Assembly: GCF_014698835.1 (NCBI RefSeq)
Contig: NZ_JACJTU010000014.1
Location: 62,001-126,000 of the forward strand
Source of the DNA: Nostoc paludosum FACHB-159
GTDB taxonomy: Bacteria; Cyanobacteriota; Cyanobacteriia; Cyanobacteriales; Nostocaceae
Reading direction: 5' to 3'
Length of the DNA stretch: 64,000 bases
Positions within the stretch are counted from its first letter, which is position 1, and the number at the start of each line of letters is the position of its first letter. The notes beneath the pieces were generated by a model, which was given only the letters and a program-made list of their open reading frames with translations, had not been told where the DNA came from and ran no database searches. Positions 17,565 to 27,234 of the stretch are shown piece after piece. The position numbers and the translations under genes are program-made.

Positions 17565-17749
17565 AGTAGCCCTCCAACAGGCTTGGAAAATAGTAGTTAT
17601 ATATACATATTGTAGTTAATAAATTACAGTAAATTTTCTGTTAGATGTGCCACATTCAAATGTGCCACAATTGATGTCTTTAAACGCACGCGGGTAATTG
17701 CTAGTTTGTATCTTGTTCTAAACAGTACTTACACTTTTTAAAATGAAAG

Positions 17750-17790
17750 AAAGTGCAGAAAATAAAAGAATTTTTAACCTTCTGCACTTT
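17750..17790. terminator. Stem-loop beyond the DUF3352 gene
   Basis: AAAGTGCAGAA (17750-17760) is a perfect complement of TTCTGCACTTT (17780-17790), an 11-bp stem just downstream of the minus-strand DUF3352 stop at 17808. No long T-run follows on the minus strand, so it may be a stabilising or weak terminator hairpin. Confidence 0.55.
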
Positions 17791-17807
17791 GAGTTTGTGT
17801 GAAGATT

Positions 17808-19496
17808 TCAGGAATTATTTAGTTGAAAAAACACACTGCCTTTGAGCGCTCCTGTGTTAGTTCCGTAACTACTAACTGTGAGCGATCGTAGATGATTAAA
17901 AAACGGTTTTCCTAAAACTTCCACTAATTTGAGAATTGGAATTTCACGCTCTAAAAAATCCTGACTTTTTGTCCAATCAAGATAGATATAGCCTTCGTTA
18001 GGTTGAGGAATCGCAGCAATACTATCTTGAAAGTTAGGATTTTTAATTAATGAATTTTCTTTGGTTGTGAAAATCTCATCCATTGTCTCAAGATCGGAGG
18101 TAAAAATTTCATAATTGCCTACAGTTGTATGCGCTCCCCGGACTTTTGCCTCAATGGTGAATGATGCTCGGTTTTTGTCATTGGTTTTTTTACTAGCTGT
18201 AGTTAACTCTGTCCAAGCATAAATTTTTTGGTTGTCTATAGTCACAGGACTGATGGTGAGTCCATTAGATGAAGCGATGACATCTAAACGCCCTACGCCT
18301 TGTTCTACATCTTCCGATTTCTCCGCTACAAGAATCCAATGAGGGGTTGTTTGCTCTTGAGGTAACAATGCTATGGCATATTCTCCCTGTACCCAACTGA
18401 AAATATCCTTTGGCAAATTTATTCCCCAGCGTTTTTGAGCATCGTCCAAAGGTTTTAGCAACCGAGAAACCACATCTTCTTGAGAACCATATATAGTTGC
18501 TGTTGCTTGTTTCCAAAGTTTGGCCACATTGCTATTACCCAAATTACTCAAATTTGAGCCGGAAACTGCTAAACCTGCTGATGATGGAATATATTGCAAT
18601 GCTCCTACAGGTTTAGTTAGTGGCGGCGATGGGGAAACAATTTCTGATAAAGTCACAAAGGCGGTTTCTGCTAGCAATCCTTTGGGCTTAAATAATAGAG
18701 AAATGATTTCGCTGTTATATGTTTGTTCTGCTAATTCTAACCCTTGCCATTTTGCCACGATGGGAAGATTTAAGAAAGCTACAGCTATGCTACCTTTAGC
18801 TAATTCTTTAGTAGCTTTTTGGTATTCAGAGGAGCTAGTCAAATTCAAATCGGGAGCTTGGACGTTATTGATAGCCTCTCGCAGCACTTTGGGATCGTTA
18901 GCAAACAACACAAAACCTTGACCAACTACGGCACCAGCTAAATTATTTTGGATTTTGGATTGTGGATTTTGGATTTTATTTTCTGCGATCGCTTGCTGAG
19001 TGTCAGAAATTAGCTTTATGCCTTTGTATTCTTCAACATTTAAGTTTGCCCCAGCTAAGGCTCGTTTGGAAAATAACAACTCGACAAACTCGCGGGTTTT
19101 TTCCGGTTCCTTGGTTGCAAGTGCCAAAAGATACCCTGGCTGCTGTCCATTTTCTGGGTCGCGATCGATATCTAGGGTAGTGACAGCCAGTGTAATTTCG
19201 TTACCTAGCCAGGGTTTAATATCTTGTTGATAATCGATGTCACTCTTCGCCAAGAAACTATTTTTGAGTTTAGATAGTTCCCCTTCACGCTCAAACGCTT
19301 GCAAACTCTCAGGATTTGTCAGTAATGAAACTATCACAGGGGAAAGTTTCGATACGAATATTGTTGCACCAGGCTGGGAAGTAGGGGCAATGAGGCTAGC
19401 CGGATTTTTAGGAAAAAACCAGTAGAAGCCAGCGATCGCTAAGACTGCGATCGCACCAGCTACAATAAAACCGATAAATGGGCGTTGTCTATTCAC
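17808..19496 (-). CDS. DUF3352 domain-containing protein
   Basis: The 562-residue protein has one N-terminal membrane anchor (FIGFIVAGAIAVLAIAGFYW) and a large periplasmic domain. It begins PGATIFVSKLSPVIVSLLTN and includes LGNEITLAVTTLDI, the pattern of cyanobacterial DUF3352 proteins. The tail YIYLDWTKSQDFLEREIPIL and SLTVSSYGTNTGALKGSVFF is also typical. Function is unknown. A heptamer repeat within the gene adds the residues KIQNPQSKIQNN near residue 175 (see the repeat entry). It appears to be transcribed alone. Confidence 0.82.
   Translation of the reverse strand: MNRQRPFIGFIVAGAIAVLAIAGFYWFFPKNPASLIAPTSQPGATIFVSKLSPVIVSLLTNPESLQAFEREGELSKLKNSFLAKSDIDYQQDIKPWLGNEITLAVTTLDIDRDPENGQQPGYLLALATKEPEKTREFVELLFSKRALAGANLNVEEYKGIKLISDTQQAIAENKIQNPQSKIQNNLAGAVVGQGFVLFANDPKVLREAINNVQAPDLNLTSSSEYQKATKELAKGSIAVAFLNLPIVAKWQGLELAEQTYNSEIISLLFKPKGLLAETAFVTLSEIVSPSPPLTKPVGALQYIPSSAGLAVSGSNLSNLGNSNVAKLWKQATATIYGSQEDVVSRLLKPLDDAQKRWGINLPKDIFSWVQGEYAIALLPQEQTTPHWILVAEKSEDVEQGVGRLDVIASSNGLTISPVTIDNQKIYAWTELTTASKKTNDKNRASFTIEAKVRGAHTTVGNYEIFTSDLETMDEIFTTKENSLIKNPNFQDSIAAIPQPNEGYIYLDWTKSQDFLEREIPILKLVEVLGKPFFNHLRSLTVSSYGTNTGALKGSVFFQLNNS
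18946..18978. repeat. Heptamer STRR (TTTTGGA) inside the DUF3352 gene
   Basis: About four to five copies of TTTTGGA/TTGTGGA lie in the coding region and keep the frame, encoding NPQSKIQNN-type sequence on the minus strand. The same heptamer is intergenic at 33186-33222. Confidence 0.8.
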
Positions 19497-19787
19497 ATTA
19501 AGCCTATTAAAAAAGATAGTTCACAGCCATTTAAGCAGAAACCCTAGCCCATTGATGAAGACGACGCAAAGAGGGGTTAAACGGGACGCCCAGGAACATA
19601 AATCAGCAAAAACGCTAAGAATGCAAATTTCTCTATCTGCCCATACCTCATATTGCAATATTCGTGCATTCTTTGATCGCCGCGTCAGAGCGTCTTCCTT
19701 CCCCGTGTCCTCTTGAGAATCAATGCTCATGCCAAGGCAGAGATTTTCTGTCAACATAAGTAAATTACAATTGTCCACAACAATCTC

Positions 19788-20147
19788 ATGACAGAGAACT
19801 CTTTTAGTCAGCCCATTGTTCACATTAGTGTAGAGGAACTGGCACAACGTCTGGCTTCAGGCGATCCGAGCATACAGCTAGTAGATGTACGGGAACCCCA
19901 AGAATTGGCGATCGCTAAAATTGAGGGCTTTGTTAATTTACCTCTAAGTGAATTTCCTGAATGGGGAGATCAAGTACCCACTCTCTTCAATCCCCAAGCT
20001 GAAACCCTTGTGCTGTGTCACCACGGTATCCGTTCTGCCCAGATGTGTCAGTGGTTAATTGCTCAAGGATTCACCAATGTGCAAAATATTTCCGGCGGTA
20101 TTGATGCCTACTCTAAATTAGTAGACTCTTCAATTCCCCAGTATTAA
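19788..20147 (+). CDS. Rhodanese-like sulfurtransferase
   Basis: Single-domain rhodanese of 119 residues. ISVEELAQRL and QLVDVREPQELAIAKIEGFV are the CH2A-type region, and the active-site loop is CHHGIRS with Cys as the persulfide carrier. The loop length (six residues after Cys) fits sulfur transfer rather than Cdc25-like phosphatase activity. It is cytosolic and monocistronic, with a hairpin at 20170 downstream. The physiological acceptor is unknown. Confidence 0.9.
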   Translation: MTENSFSQPIVHISVEELAQRLASGDPSIQLVDVREPQELAIAKIEGFVNLPLSEFPEWGDQVPTLFNPQAETLVLCHHGIRSAQMCQWLIAQGFTNVQNISGGIDAYSKLVDSSIPQY

Positions 20148-20169
20148 CTTTTGAACTTATGGATTACTT

Positions 20170-20200
20170 CAGATGGGACTTACTCTTCCATCTGGCTTTT
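20170..20200 (+). terminator. Rho-independent-like terminator after rhodanese gene
   Basis: CAGATGG (20170-20176) pairs with CCATCTG (20188-20194), followed by GCTTTT. It lies 23 bases after the stop codon. The rest of the gap to hrcA (20201-20593) is AT-rich with no gene seen and no full CIRCE element. Confidence 0.65.
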
Positions 20201-20593
20201 GCTATTGTAAAATCAGTTGTCAATTAATTTGGGGGTTTTCTGGGGAAGCTTAGGACTTTATATTGAGTAGATATTTGTCGAGTTTTTAAGTCCTATTATA
20301 TCAGGTTCGCCATAAAAATACGTATTTGATAATACTGTTCACAATATATAGTTGTGCAAAAATACGGTTATAAAGCTATGAACTTGTAGATTAAGATAGT
20401 CGCTCTTTATAGCAAAAAATAAAACTATGTTTGCAGGATTTCAACCGTATTGTACGCAGATTTCAAAATTGTTTATCACAATATGATTGTATAATCTATT
20501 AAATTAATTAATTATTAATAATCTTTTTTTAGGATCGAATCCTCAAATTTTTTCCAAGTTTGATTAAAATTTGCACTCAGCAAAGCATACCCT

Positions 20594-21733
20594 ATGGAAG
20601 TCCAGTTGACAAATCGACAACAGCATATACTTTGGGCGACGGTACGTCACTACATTGCCACGGCAGAGCCTGTTGGTTCAAAGACTTTGGTCGAGGAGTA
20701 CGATTTGGGTGTTAGCTCAGCAACAATTCGCAATATCATGGGTGTTTTAGAAAAGTCTGGGTTTCTTTACCAACCTCACACTTCTGCCGGACGAGTACCT
20801 TCAGACTCAGGATATCGCATTTATGTTGACCAGCTAATTCAACCTTCTCTACGTTCGCGCAGCGTGTCGCAGACAGACGCTCTTGCTAGCTTGCTTCCAC
20901 GAAGTGGTACGGAAAGTTTAGCAAAAGAAGTAGAGTTGGCACTGCAAAAACGCCTACATTGGGAAGATTGGAGTTTAGAAACTTTACTCCAAGGAGCTGC
21001 ACAAATTTTAGCAACCTTGAGTGGCTGCATTAGCTTGATTACCATGCCTCAAACCACTACAGCGCTAGTGCGACATCTACAATTAGTGCAAATTGAAGCC
21101 GGAAAAATCATGCTGATTGTAGTGACTGATGGTTATGAAACGCATTCCAAGTTGATGGATTTGTCGCCAGCATCAGAGGAAACGCAACCCGAACCAGAAG
21201 TAATAGATCGTGAATTGCAAATTGTTTCTAACTTTTTGAATAGTCACTTACGAGGGCGGAGTCTGTTGGAATTAGCCTCTCTCGACTGGAGTCAATTAGA
21301 TCGAGAATTCCAACGTTACGGCGAATTTCTCAAAACTTCAGTTGCGGAATTAACTCGCCGCACTCTTGCGCCGACTGCAACACAAATTATGGTAAGAGGA
21401 GTTGCAGAAGTTTTGCGTCAGCCAGAATTTTCGCAGTTACAGCAAGTGCAAACAATTATCCACCTGCTGGAAGAAGAACAAGACCAGCTATGGCGATTAA
21501 TATTTGAGGAACCAGAGCCAGAAGATTTAGGTAAATCAAAGGTAACGGTTCGCATTGGTGCAGAAAATCCCCTAGAACCGATACGCACTTGTAGCTTGAT
21601 TTCTTCCACCTATCGCCGAGGCTCAGTACCAGTAGGAAGTGTAGGAGTTTTGGGGCCGACGCGACTAGATTATGAAAGTGCGATCGCTGTTGTAGCTGCT
21701 GCTGCTGATTACCTTTCAGAAGCTTTCAGTTAA
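20594..21733 (+). CDS. hrcA: Heat-inducible transcription repressor HrcA
   Basis: Repressor of groESL/groEL2-type heat-shock genes through CIRCE operators. The 379-residue protein has the winged helix at the N-terminus ([57 protein letters not shown]), which is diagnostic of HrcA, then the GAF-like domain and ends [20 protein letters not shown] gene for a membrane protein follows after 12 bases, so they probably share a transcript. No intact CIRCE (TTAGCACTC-N9-GAGTGCTAA) is seen in front, so autoregulation through CIRCE is not supported here. Confidence 0.95.
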   Translation: MEVQLTNRQQHILWATVRHYIATAEPVGSKTLVEEYDLGVSSATIRNIMGVLEKSGFLYQPHTSAGRVPSDSGYRIYVDQLIQPSLRSRSVSQTDALASLLPRSGTESLAKEVELALQKRLHWEDWSLETLLQGAAQILATLSGCISLITMPQTTTALVRHLQLVQIEAGKIMLIVVTDGYETHSKLMDLSPASEETQPEPEVIDRELQIVSNFLNSHLRGRSLLELASLDWSQLDREFQRYGEFLKTSVAELTRRTLAPTATQIMVRGVAEVLRQPEFSQLQQVQTIIHLLEEEQDQLWRLIFEEPEPEDLGKSKVTVRIGAENPLEPIRTCSLISSTYRRGSVPVGSVGVLGPTRLDYESAIAVVAAAADYLSEAFS

Positions 21734-21745
21734 ATTACACAGATT

Positions 21746-22444
21746 ATGGTCAGAAAACTTGCCTTTGGGCTACTCTGGTTGGGATTGATTGTTTATGGAT
21801 TTTTTCTCTCTCCTCCTCAACAACCCGGCACATTCGAGCTGATTAAAAACCTTTCTCTTGCTCAATGGCAAGGTATTAATCCATTAATAATAGCCCTATT
21901 CAACCTCATGGGCGTTTGGCCCATCATTTACAGCGCAGTATTGTTTATTGATGGTAGAGGGCAAAAAATACCTGCTTGGCTATTTGCGATCGCTTCTTTT
22001 GCGGTTGGTGCTTTTGCCATATTGCCCTATTTAGCTCTTAGGGAACCAAATCAGAAGTTTGTTGGTAAAAAGAATACTTTCCTCAAGCTGCTAGATTCTC
22101 GTGTAACTGCTTTTGTTCTCACCGTAGCTGCCGTTATTCTAGTTGGCTATGGTTTTACAGGAGCAGACTGGACAAATTTTATCCAACAGTGGCAAACTAA
22201 CCGCTTCATCCACGTAATGAGCCTAGATTTCTGTCTACTTTGCCTATTATTTCCCACATTAGTAACGGATGATATGGCGCGTCGTGGTTGGGAAAATCGC
22301 CAAATACTTTGGGTAACAGCGTTAGTACCCTTATTCGGCCCATTGATTTACCTAAGTATGCGTCCCTCTCTACCAGAAGTTGGCGCACAGACCATACCCA
22401 CTAAGCAACTAACGCCGAATGAAACAACCGATAACACAATTTAA
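21746..22444 (+). CDS. Cyanobacterial integral membrane protein of unknown function
   Basis: The 232-residue protein has about six hydrophobic segments (LAFGLLWLGLIVYGFFLSP; INPLIIALFNLMGVWPIIYS; AWLFAIASFAVGAFAILPYL; VTAFVLTVAAVILVGYGFTG; VMSLDFCLLCLLFPTLVTDD; ILWVTALVPLFGPLIYLSMR). The LMGVWPIIY and LFGPLIYL signatures occur in DUF2834-like proteins of cyanobacteria and plastids. It starts 12 bases after hrcA and is probably co-transcribed. The function is unknown. Confidence 0.75.
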   Translation: MVRKLAFGLLWLGLIVYGFFLSPPQQPGTFELIKNLSLAQWQGINPLIIALFNLMGVWPIIYSAVLFIDGRGQKIPAWLFAIASFAVGAFAILPYLALREPNQKFVGKKNTFLKLLDSRVTAFVLTVAAVILVGYGFTGADWTNFIQQWQTNRFIHVMSLDFCLLCLLFPTLVTDDMARRGWENRQILWVTALVPLFGPLIYLSMRPSLPEVGAQTIPTKQLTPNETTDNTI

Positions 22445-22512
22445 GGGTTTCTATTATCTAAATATTGCTTAATATTAATGAGAGTGTATAATCTTATTCT
22501 TCCTAAGCCTTA

Positions 22513-22650
22513 TTACTGATAAATTCTCAATAACAACCAAATTTTAGCAACAATCCTCAGATTTGAATTATCAAGTACTTCTGGCAATTCAGGGTTCAAG
22601 ATACCTACAAAACAAGCTTGACGACAAATGCCATTGTCCTGTGTAACCAT
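22513..22650 (-). pseudogene. Possible 3' gene remnant, 45 codons
   Basis: Within the gene-free stretch 22445-23033 the minus strand reads MVTQDNGICRQACFVGILNP followed by ELPEVLDNSNLRIVAKIWLL and a stop, with coding-like residue use. Upstream, after eight more sense codons, an in-frame TAA occurs. No family was recognised. It may be a decayed gene end or a very small gene. Confidence 0.25.
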
Positions 22651-23033
22651 AGCTTGTGCCTTTTCGGCTGCCGTTTATGCCAATTGTTTCAAATCTGGTA
22701 ACACGTCAGTTTCTGTGTCTTCTGTATCCGTGCGTCAGAGTGTAATCATCATCTAGCTATTTATTAAGCGGCTATTATTATAAATTTAGCATTTAGGTTA
22801 GGACGTAAGCTAATCGTCAAACCCTTATACCAACAGAACTTAAAGCCTGTTGGCTGTTACACATAGTACTTGCGCGAAGCTTGCAATTTTTCAGTACGGT
22901 GGAGGTGCGTGAATTCTAAGAAAAAATTTTTTCTCAAAATACTTTACAAAACTCAATATTAGATTTAAGATATGTAACAAGGTAGTCAAATCTACCTGAT
23001 TCATTCGGTAAAAACAACCGCACTTATAAAACC

Positions 23034-24116
23034 ATGACAGCAACCATTCAACGTCGCGAAAGCGCCAACGTATGGGAGCGGTTTGCAAACTGGATCACCA
23101 GCACCAACAACCGCCTCTACATCGGCTGGTTCGGCGTATTAATGATCCCCACCTTGCTAGCCGCCACCGCCTGCTTCGTAATCGCCTTCATCGCAGCACC
23201 TCCAGTAGACATCGATGGTATCCGTGAGCCAGTAGCAGGTTCCTTACTCTACGGAAACAACATCATCTCAGGTGCAGTAGTACCTTCCTCCAACGCCATT
23301 GGTTTACACTTCTACCCAATTTGGGAAGCAGCATCTCTTGATGAGTGGCTGTACAACGGTGGTCCTTACCAATTGGTAATTTTCCACTTCCTGATTGGCG
23401 TATTCTGCTACTTAGGTCGTGAGTGGGAACTATCCTACCGCTTGGGAATGCGTCCTTGGATCTGCCTAGCCTTCTCTGCACCAGTAGCAGCAGCAACCGC
23501 AGTATTCTTGATCTACCCCATCGGACAAGGTTCCTTCTCTGATGGTATGCCCTTGGGTATTTCTGGAACCTTCAACTTCATGATCGTGTTCCAAGCAGAA
23601 CACAACATCTTGATGCACCCCTTCCACATGTTAGGTGTAGCTGGTGTATTCGGTGGTAGCTTGTTCAGTGCAATGCACGGTTCTCTAGTAACTTCTTCCT
23701 TGGTTCGTGAAACAACCGAAAGCGAATCTCAAAACTACGGTTACAAGTTCGGTCAAGAAGAAGAAACCTACAACATCGTTGCTGCTCACGGTTACTTCGG
23801 TCGCTTGATTTTCCAATACGCATCTTTCAACAACAGCCGTTCCTTGCACTTCTTCTTAGCTGCATGGCCTGTAATCGGCATCTGGTTCACCGCCTTGGGT
23901 GTAAGCACAATGGCGTTCAACCTCAACGGTTTCAACTTCAACCAGTCCATCATTGACTCTCAAGGTCGTGTAATCAATACCTGGGCTGACATCATCAACC
24001 GCGCTAACTTGGGTATGGAAGTAATGCACGAGCGTAACGCTCACAACTTCCCCTTAGACTTGGCTGCTTCTGATGTTGCTCCTGTTGCTTTAACCGCTCC
24101 TGCTATCAACGGTTAA
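23034..24116 (+). CDS. psbA: Photosystem II reaction-centre protein D1
   Basis: D1 binds P680, pheophytin, QB and the Mn cluster in the thylakoid membrane. The 360-residue sequence has all expected residues: Tyr161 (TyrZ), Asp170, His190, His198, His215, Ser264, His272, His332, Glu333, His337, Asp342 and Ala344, the C-terminal processing site, leaving a 16-residue extension. Residue 130 is Glu (CYLGREWE), the form associated with high-light D1 copies. Codon use is strongly biased to C-ending codons, unlike the neighbours, as expected for very high expression. A strong terminator follows. Such genomes carry several psbA copies. Confidence 0.98.
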   Translation: MTATIQRRESANVWERFANWITSTNNRLYIGWFGVLMIPTLLAATACFVIAFIAAPPVDIDGIREPVAGSLLYGNNIISGAVVPSSNAIGLHFYPIWEAASLDEWLYNGGPYQLVIFHFLIGVFCYLGREWELSYRLGMRPWICLAFSAPVAAATAVFLIYPIGQGSFSDGMPLGISGTFNFMIVFQAEHNILMHPFHMLGVAGVFGGSLFSAMHGSLVTSSLVRETTESESQNYGYKFGQEEETYNIVAAHGYFGRLIFQYASFNNSRSLHFFLAAWPVIGIWFTALGVSTMAFNLNGFNFNQSIIDSQGRVINTWADIINRANLGMEVMHERNAHNFPLDLAASDVAPVALTAPAING

Positions 24117-24136
24117 TCATCAAGTCTAGTTAAATC

Positions 24137-24168
24137 AAAAACGCTCTCTGGAAACAGAGGGCGTTTTT
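24137..24168 (+). terminator. Rho-independent terminator of psbA
   Basis: AAAAACGCTCTCTG, loop GAAA, CAGAGGGCGTTTTT: a 14-bp stem (one G.T) with GAAA tetraloop and T-run, about 20 bases after the stop codon. Confidence 0.93.
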
Positions 24169-24312
24169 GTTGATTTTGTTAATTTAAAAAGTTTCTTTTG
24201 CAAAAACTCCAACACCATTTTGGATTTTAGATTTCTAGAGTGAAGATAAAGTGCGCTAGCGATCTAAAATTACACTGTGAATCGGCAAACAAGAAGCAAA
24301 TAAGTTCCGTGT

Positions 24313-24768
24313 ATGAAGCGTCAAAGCTCTATTTTTTCATTGATTTTAGTATTATTGGCCACATTTCTCATAAGTTGTGGCGGGCCTGGTGTCGCAGTTG
24401 CACCTCCAACGTACACTGCAACCCAAATTGGGGAAATTAAGGAATACGTTCCTGAAATTCAAGCTGTACGCGATCGCTCACAAGAGTTGAAATCCTTGAT
24501 CCAAAAACAAGATTGGATCAATGTGAGCAACTTTATACACGGCCCGATAACAGAAGCAAGGTTGAACTTGACTTATGTCACTCCCCACCTTCTACCCAAA
24601 GACCAAAACACAGCACGTCAAATAACGCGAGATTTATTTAACCACTTGGTTAAAGTTAATCAAGCCGCCTCCTCTAGTAACGCTCAACTTGCATTGAGTA
24701 ACTCCGAAGCTGCTTTTGCAGATATTGACAAATTTCTCCAGCTGCTTCCTGAGGAAAGCACTCAATAG
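24313..24768 (+). CDS. psbQ: Photosystem II lipoprotein CyanoQ (PsbQ)
   Basis: Lumenal extrinsic PSII subunit. The 151-residue precursor has a lipoprotein signal: MKRQSSIFSLILVLLATFLI followed by SCGG, with Cys22 as the lipidated residue. The mature part is a helical bundle (EYVPEIQAVRDRSQELKSLI, WINVSNFIHGPITEARLNLT, TARQITRDLFNHLVKVNQAA), as in CyanoQ. It lies just downstream of psbA but behind its terminator, so it has its own promoter. Confidence 0.9.
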   Translation: MKRQSSIFSLILVLLATFLISCGGPGVAVAPPTYTATQIGEIKEYVPEIQAVRDRSQELKSLIQKQDWINVSNFIHGPITEARLNLTYVTPHLLPKDQNTARQITRDLFNHLVKVNQAASSSNAQLALSNSEAAFADIDKFLQLLPEESTQ

Positions 24769-24775
24769 AAGCAAG

Positions 24776-24880
24776 TTAAGGTGGGTATAAGGGGATGGGA
24801 AGATGGGGAGATAGGGAGAGAATTTTACCCCACCACCCTACCACCCCACCACCCCATCCTTCATCTCCCCATTTCATCTC
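24776..24880. repeat. GGGGAGAT / CCACCCCA low-complexity inverted repeat
   Basis: GATGGGAAGATGGGGAGATAG faces CCCCACCACCCTACCACCCC and CATCTCCCCAT, giving an imperfect hairpin between psbQ and the oxidoreductase gene. It is related in composition to the other G/C-rich elements but lacks the AAGAAATCTTT core. Confidence 0.6.
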
Positions 24881-24889
24881 AAACAAGCA

Positions 24890-26011
24890 ATGAGTCATAT
24901 AGTCATCATCGGTTGTGGTGTAGTTGGGGCTGCGATCGCTTATGAACTCAGTCAAGTAAAAGGGCTGAAAATCACAGTTTTCGACCGACAACCACCAGCA
25001 CAAGCTTCTACGGGTGCTGCACTTGGTGTTTTGATGGGCGCAATTAGTCAAAAAATCAAGGGTAAAGCTTGGCAAATGCGACAAACAAGCATCCAACGCT
25101 ATGAAACTTTGATTCCAGAATTAGAGGCTTTAACAAATCGTAAAATCCCTTTTAACAGCCAAGGAATTCTCATGCTGTTGTCCGATCCCACCGAGGAAAT
25201 TTCAGTGTGGGAAAAGTTAGCAGAAACTCGCCACTCTCAAGGCTGGCAATTAGAGATTTGGGATACTGCTCAACTCAAGAATATCTGTCCTCAGGTGGAT
25301 TGCGAAAAAATTACTGGCGCGATTTATTCTCCCCAAGACCGTCAACTCGATCCAACTGCACTGACATTAGCTTTAGTTGAGGCTGCTGGGCATAATGGTG
25401 TAACTTTCAAATTTGGCGTCGCTGTTTTGGATAGTCAAACCTCAACATCTGAATCTTCGCTCAAATGTTGCGATTGCCTTGAAACTACAGAAGGAAAAAT
25501 AGCGGCTGATTGGTTTGTAGTTGCAGCAGGATTAGGTTCAACACCACTCACGGCAAAATTAAACCAGCAGATTGATATCCGCCCAGTGTTAGGACAGGCG
25601 TTACAAGTACGTGTAGGACACCCGTTAGGTAATCCCGACTTCCAACCAGCGATTACAGGTAATGATGTTCATATTGTTCCTGTGGGGCGTGGAGATTATT
25701 GGCTGGGCGCAACAGTGGAATTTCCCACCAATGGCGATGAGATACCACCGAATCAACAACTGCTGGAATCTGTAAGAGAACAAGCGATCGCATTTTGCCC
25801 AGAACTAGCTACAGCAAGTATTCTCCGCACTTGGTCTGGGTTACGCCCTCGTCCTGAAGGACGCCCAGCCCCAGTCATTGGTAAGTTGCCAGGATTTAGT
25901 AACGTCCTGTTAGCTACAGGACACTATCGCAACGGCGTTTTATTAGCTCCTGCCACAGCATATGCAATTCGTGAGATGATTATTCCTCAGGAAGCGGGGA
26001 ATGGGGCATGA
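24890..26011 (+). CDS. FAD-dependent oxidoreductase, glycine/D-amino acid oxidase family
   Basis: The 373-residue flavoprotein has an N-terminal Rossmann dinucleotide motif IVIIGCGVVGAAIAYEL (GxGxxG form with Cys) and FDRQ, then the DAO-like core and the C-terminal motif RTWSGLRPRPEGRPAPVIGK and ATGHYRNGVLLAPATA, which closes the FAD site. This pattern is close to ThiO-type glycine oxidases, which supply the glycine imine for thiamine synthesis, but no thi gene is adjacent, so the substrate is open. It may be co-transcribed with the hydrolase 119 bases downstream. Confidence 0.85.
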   Translation: MSHIVIIGCGVVGAAIAYELSQVKGLKITVFDRQPPAQASTGAALGVLMGAISQKIKGKAWQMRQTSIQRYETLIPELEALTNRKIPFNSQGILMLLSDPTEEISVWEKLAETRHSQGWQLEIWDTAQLKNICPQVDCEKITGAIYSPQDRQLDPTALTLALVEAAGHNGVTFKFGVAVLDSQTSTSESSLKCCDCLETTEGKIAADWFVVAAGLGSTPLTAKLNQQIDIRPVLGQALQVRVGHPLGNPDFQPAITGNDVHIVPVGRGDYWLGATVEFPTNGDEIPPNQQLLESVREQAIAFCPELATASILRTWSGLRPRPEGRPAPVIGKLPGFSNVLLATGHYRNGVLLAPATAYAIREMIIPQEAGNGA

Positions 26012-26112
26012 GGGAGATGGGGGAGATGGGGAGAGAATTTACCTGACCACCTCATCACTCCTAACTCCTCAGTCAACAGTCTCAATGCCCAATGCCCCAT
26101 GCCCTATGCCCA
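25995..26112. repeat. GGGGCAT/GGGGAGAT and CCCCATGCCC repeat between two genes
   Basis: GGGGAATGGGGCATGAGGGAG and CAATGCCCCATGCCC arms form an imperfect inverted repeat. The last copies read ATGCCCCATGCCCTATGCCC, which creates false in-frame ATG codons for the following gene. Confidence 0.65.
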
Positions 26113-26130
26113 ATCTATAAGAAAAATAGC

Positions 26131-26982
26131 GTGTCAATAACAGAACATAAGATAACTGTAAATTCACTCGAATGGTTTTATCGTGAATCTTTACCAATTG
26201 GCAGAACTGACTTAACACCAGTATTGTTGCTACACGGCTTAGTTTCACAAAGTTACAGTTGGCGTCATATTATACCTGCTTTAGCGAATCAAGGTACGAG
26301 AGCGATCGCCCCAGATTGGATTGGTTATGGCTTTTCTGCAAAACCAGAAAAACGAGATTTTGCTTACACTCCTAATGCTTTTATTACAGCTTTAGAAGGA
26401 TTTATCAAAGCACTAGAACTCGAACATTTTTCTTTAGTTGTACAAGGCTTTTTAGGTTCTGTAGGATTACAATATGCTTTGCGCCACCCAGAACAAATTG
26501 CTAATTTAGCTATCTTAAATACACCAATTTCAAGGACTGCAAAATTACCTTGGAAAATTAAACAAATGGGTTTACCTTTGGCTGGTGAAGTCATGACCCA
26601 AGACCCACTGTTAGTTGACCGGACACTAGAAGGTGGTAGCCGTTATCGCATTGAAGATCGCGATTTAGATGTCTATCGAAAACCATTTTTAACAACTTCT
26701 GCTTCTGGCCGAAGTTTGTTAGCAAGTATCCGCAATTTACAACTTGATTTAGCAATGACAGAAATCGAATCTGGGTTTAAAGAATGGCAACAGCCAATTC
26801 TCATCCAATGGGGTACTATTGACCCTTGGTTATCTGTAGAGATTGCAGAAAATTTTGCCAATTCCGTATCCAATGCAGAATTAATAAAACTTAATAACGT
26901 CGGACATTATCCTCAAGAACATTACCATGAGACTATTTTAGAAGACCTTTTACCCTTTCTGCGTCGTAAAGAGGCTCATTGA
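26131..26982 (+). CDS. Alpha/beta hydrolase, haloalkane-dehalogenase-like
   Basis: The 283-residue cytosolic hydrolase has the oxyanion-hole region LLHGLVSQSYSWRHIIPAL, GYGFSAKPEKRDFAYTP and a nucleophile-elbow region in the order of the epoxide hydrolase/dehalogenase group. The elbow reads VVQGFLGS, with Gln-Gly replacing the usual acid, so the nucleophile is abnormal. Late motifs WGTIDPW (acid) and NNVGHYPQEH (His) are normal. The start is GTG 26131; the upstream ATG at 26092 would add 13 residues made only of CCCCATGCCC repeat. The abnormal elbow makes the activity uncertain. Confidence 0.8.
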   Translation: MSITEHKITVNSLEWFYRESLPIGRTDLTPVLLLHGLVSQSYSWRHIIPALANQGTRAIAPDWIGYGFSAKPEKRDFAYTPNAFITALEGFIKALELEHFSLVVQGFLGSVGLQYALRHPEQIANLAILNTPISRTAKLPWKIKQMGLPLAGEVMTQDPLLVDRTLEGGSRYRIEDRDLDVYRKPFLTTSASGRSLLASIRNLQLDLAMTEIESGFKEWQQPILIQWGTIDPWLSVEIAENFANSVSNAELIKLNNVGHYPQEHYHETILEDLLPFLRRKEAH

Positions 26983-27234
26983 GAATATACCTCAGGCAAA
27001 AATCGATAATATAAAAATGAATGTCAAAATTCAGAACTCAGAAGCCAGAATTCAAAATCAATTAGTGGAAAATTCCATATGACCACTAATTGTACTTCAC
27101 TCAATAGAAGATTGAGTGGCAAAACTTGTCCATCCTTTCCAAGAGGAGTATTCTGAATTCTGAATTCTGAATTATGGCTCCTTTTTATGACCACTAAAAA
27201 TGCATTACAACCACACTGATGGAGATTAGAATTC

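Noticed and set aside
20530..20545. tRNA T-loop-like GATCGAATCC
   Set aside because: No matching acceptor stem, anticodon or D-arm can be drawn around it; no tRNA gene was found in the window.
20201..20593. CIRCE operator before hrcA
   Set aside because: Only a single half-like TTGCACTC is present near 20572; no inverted partner at nine bases.
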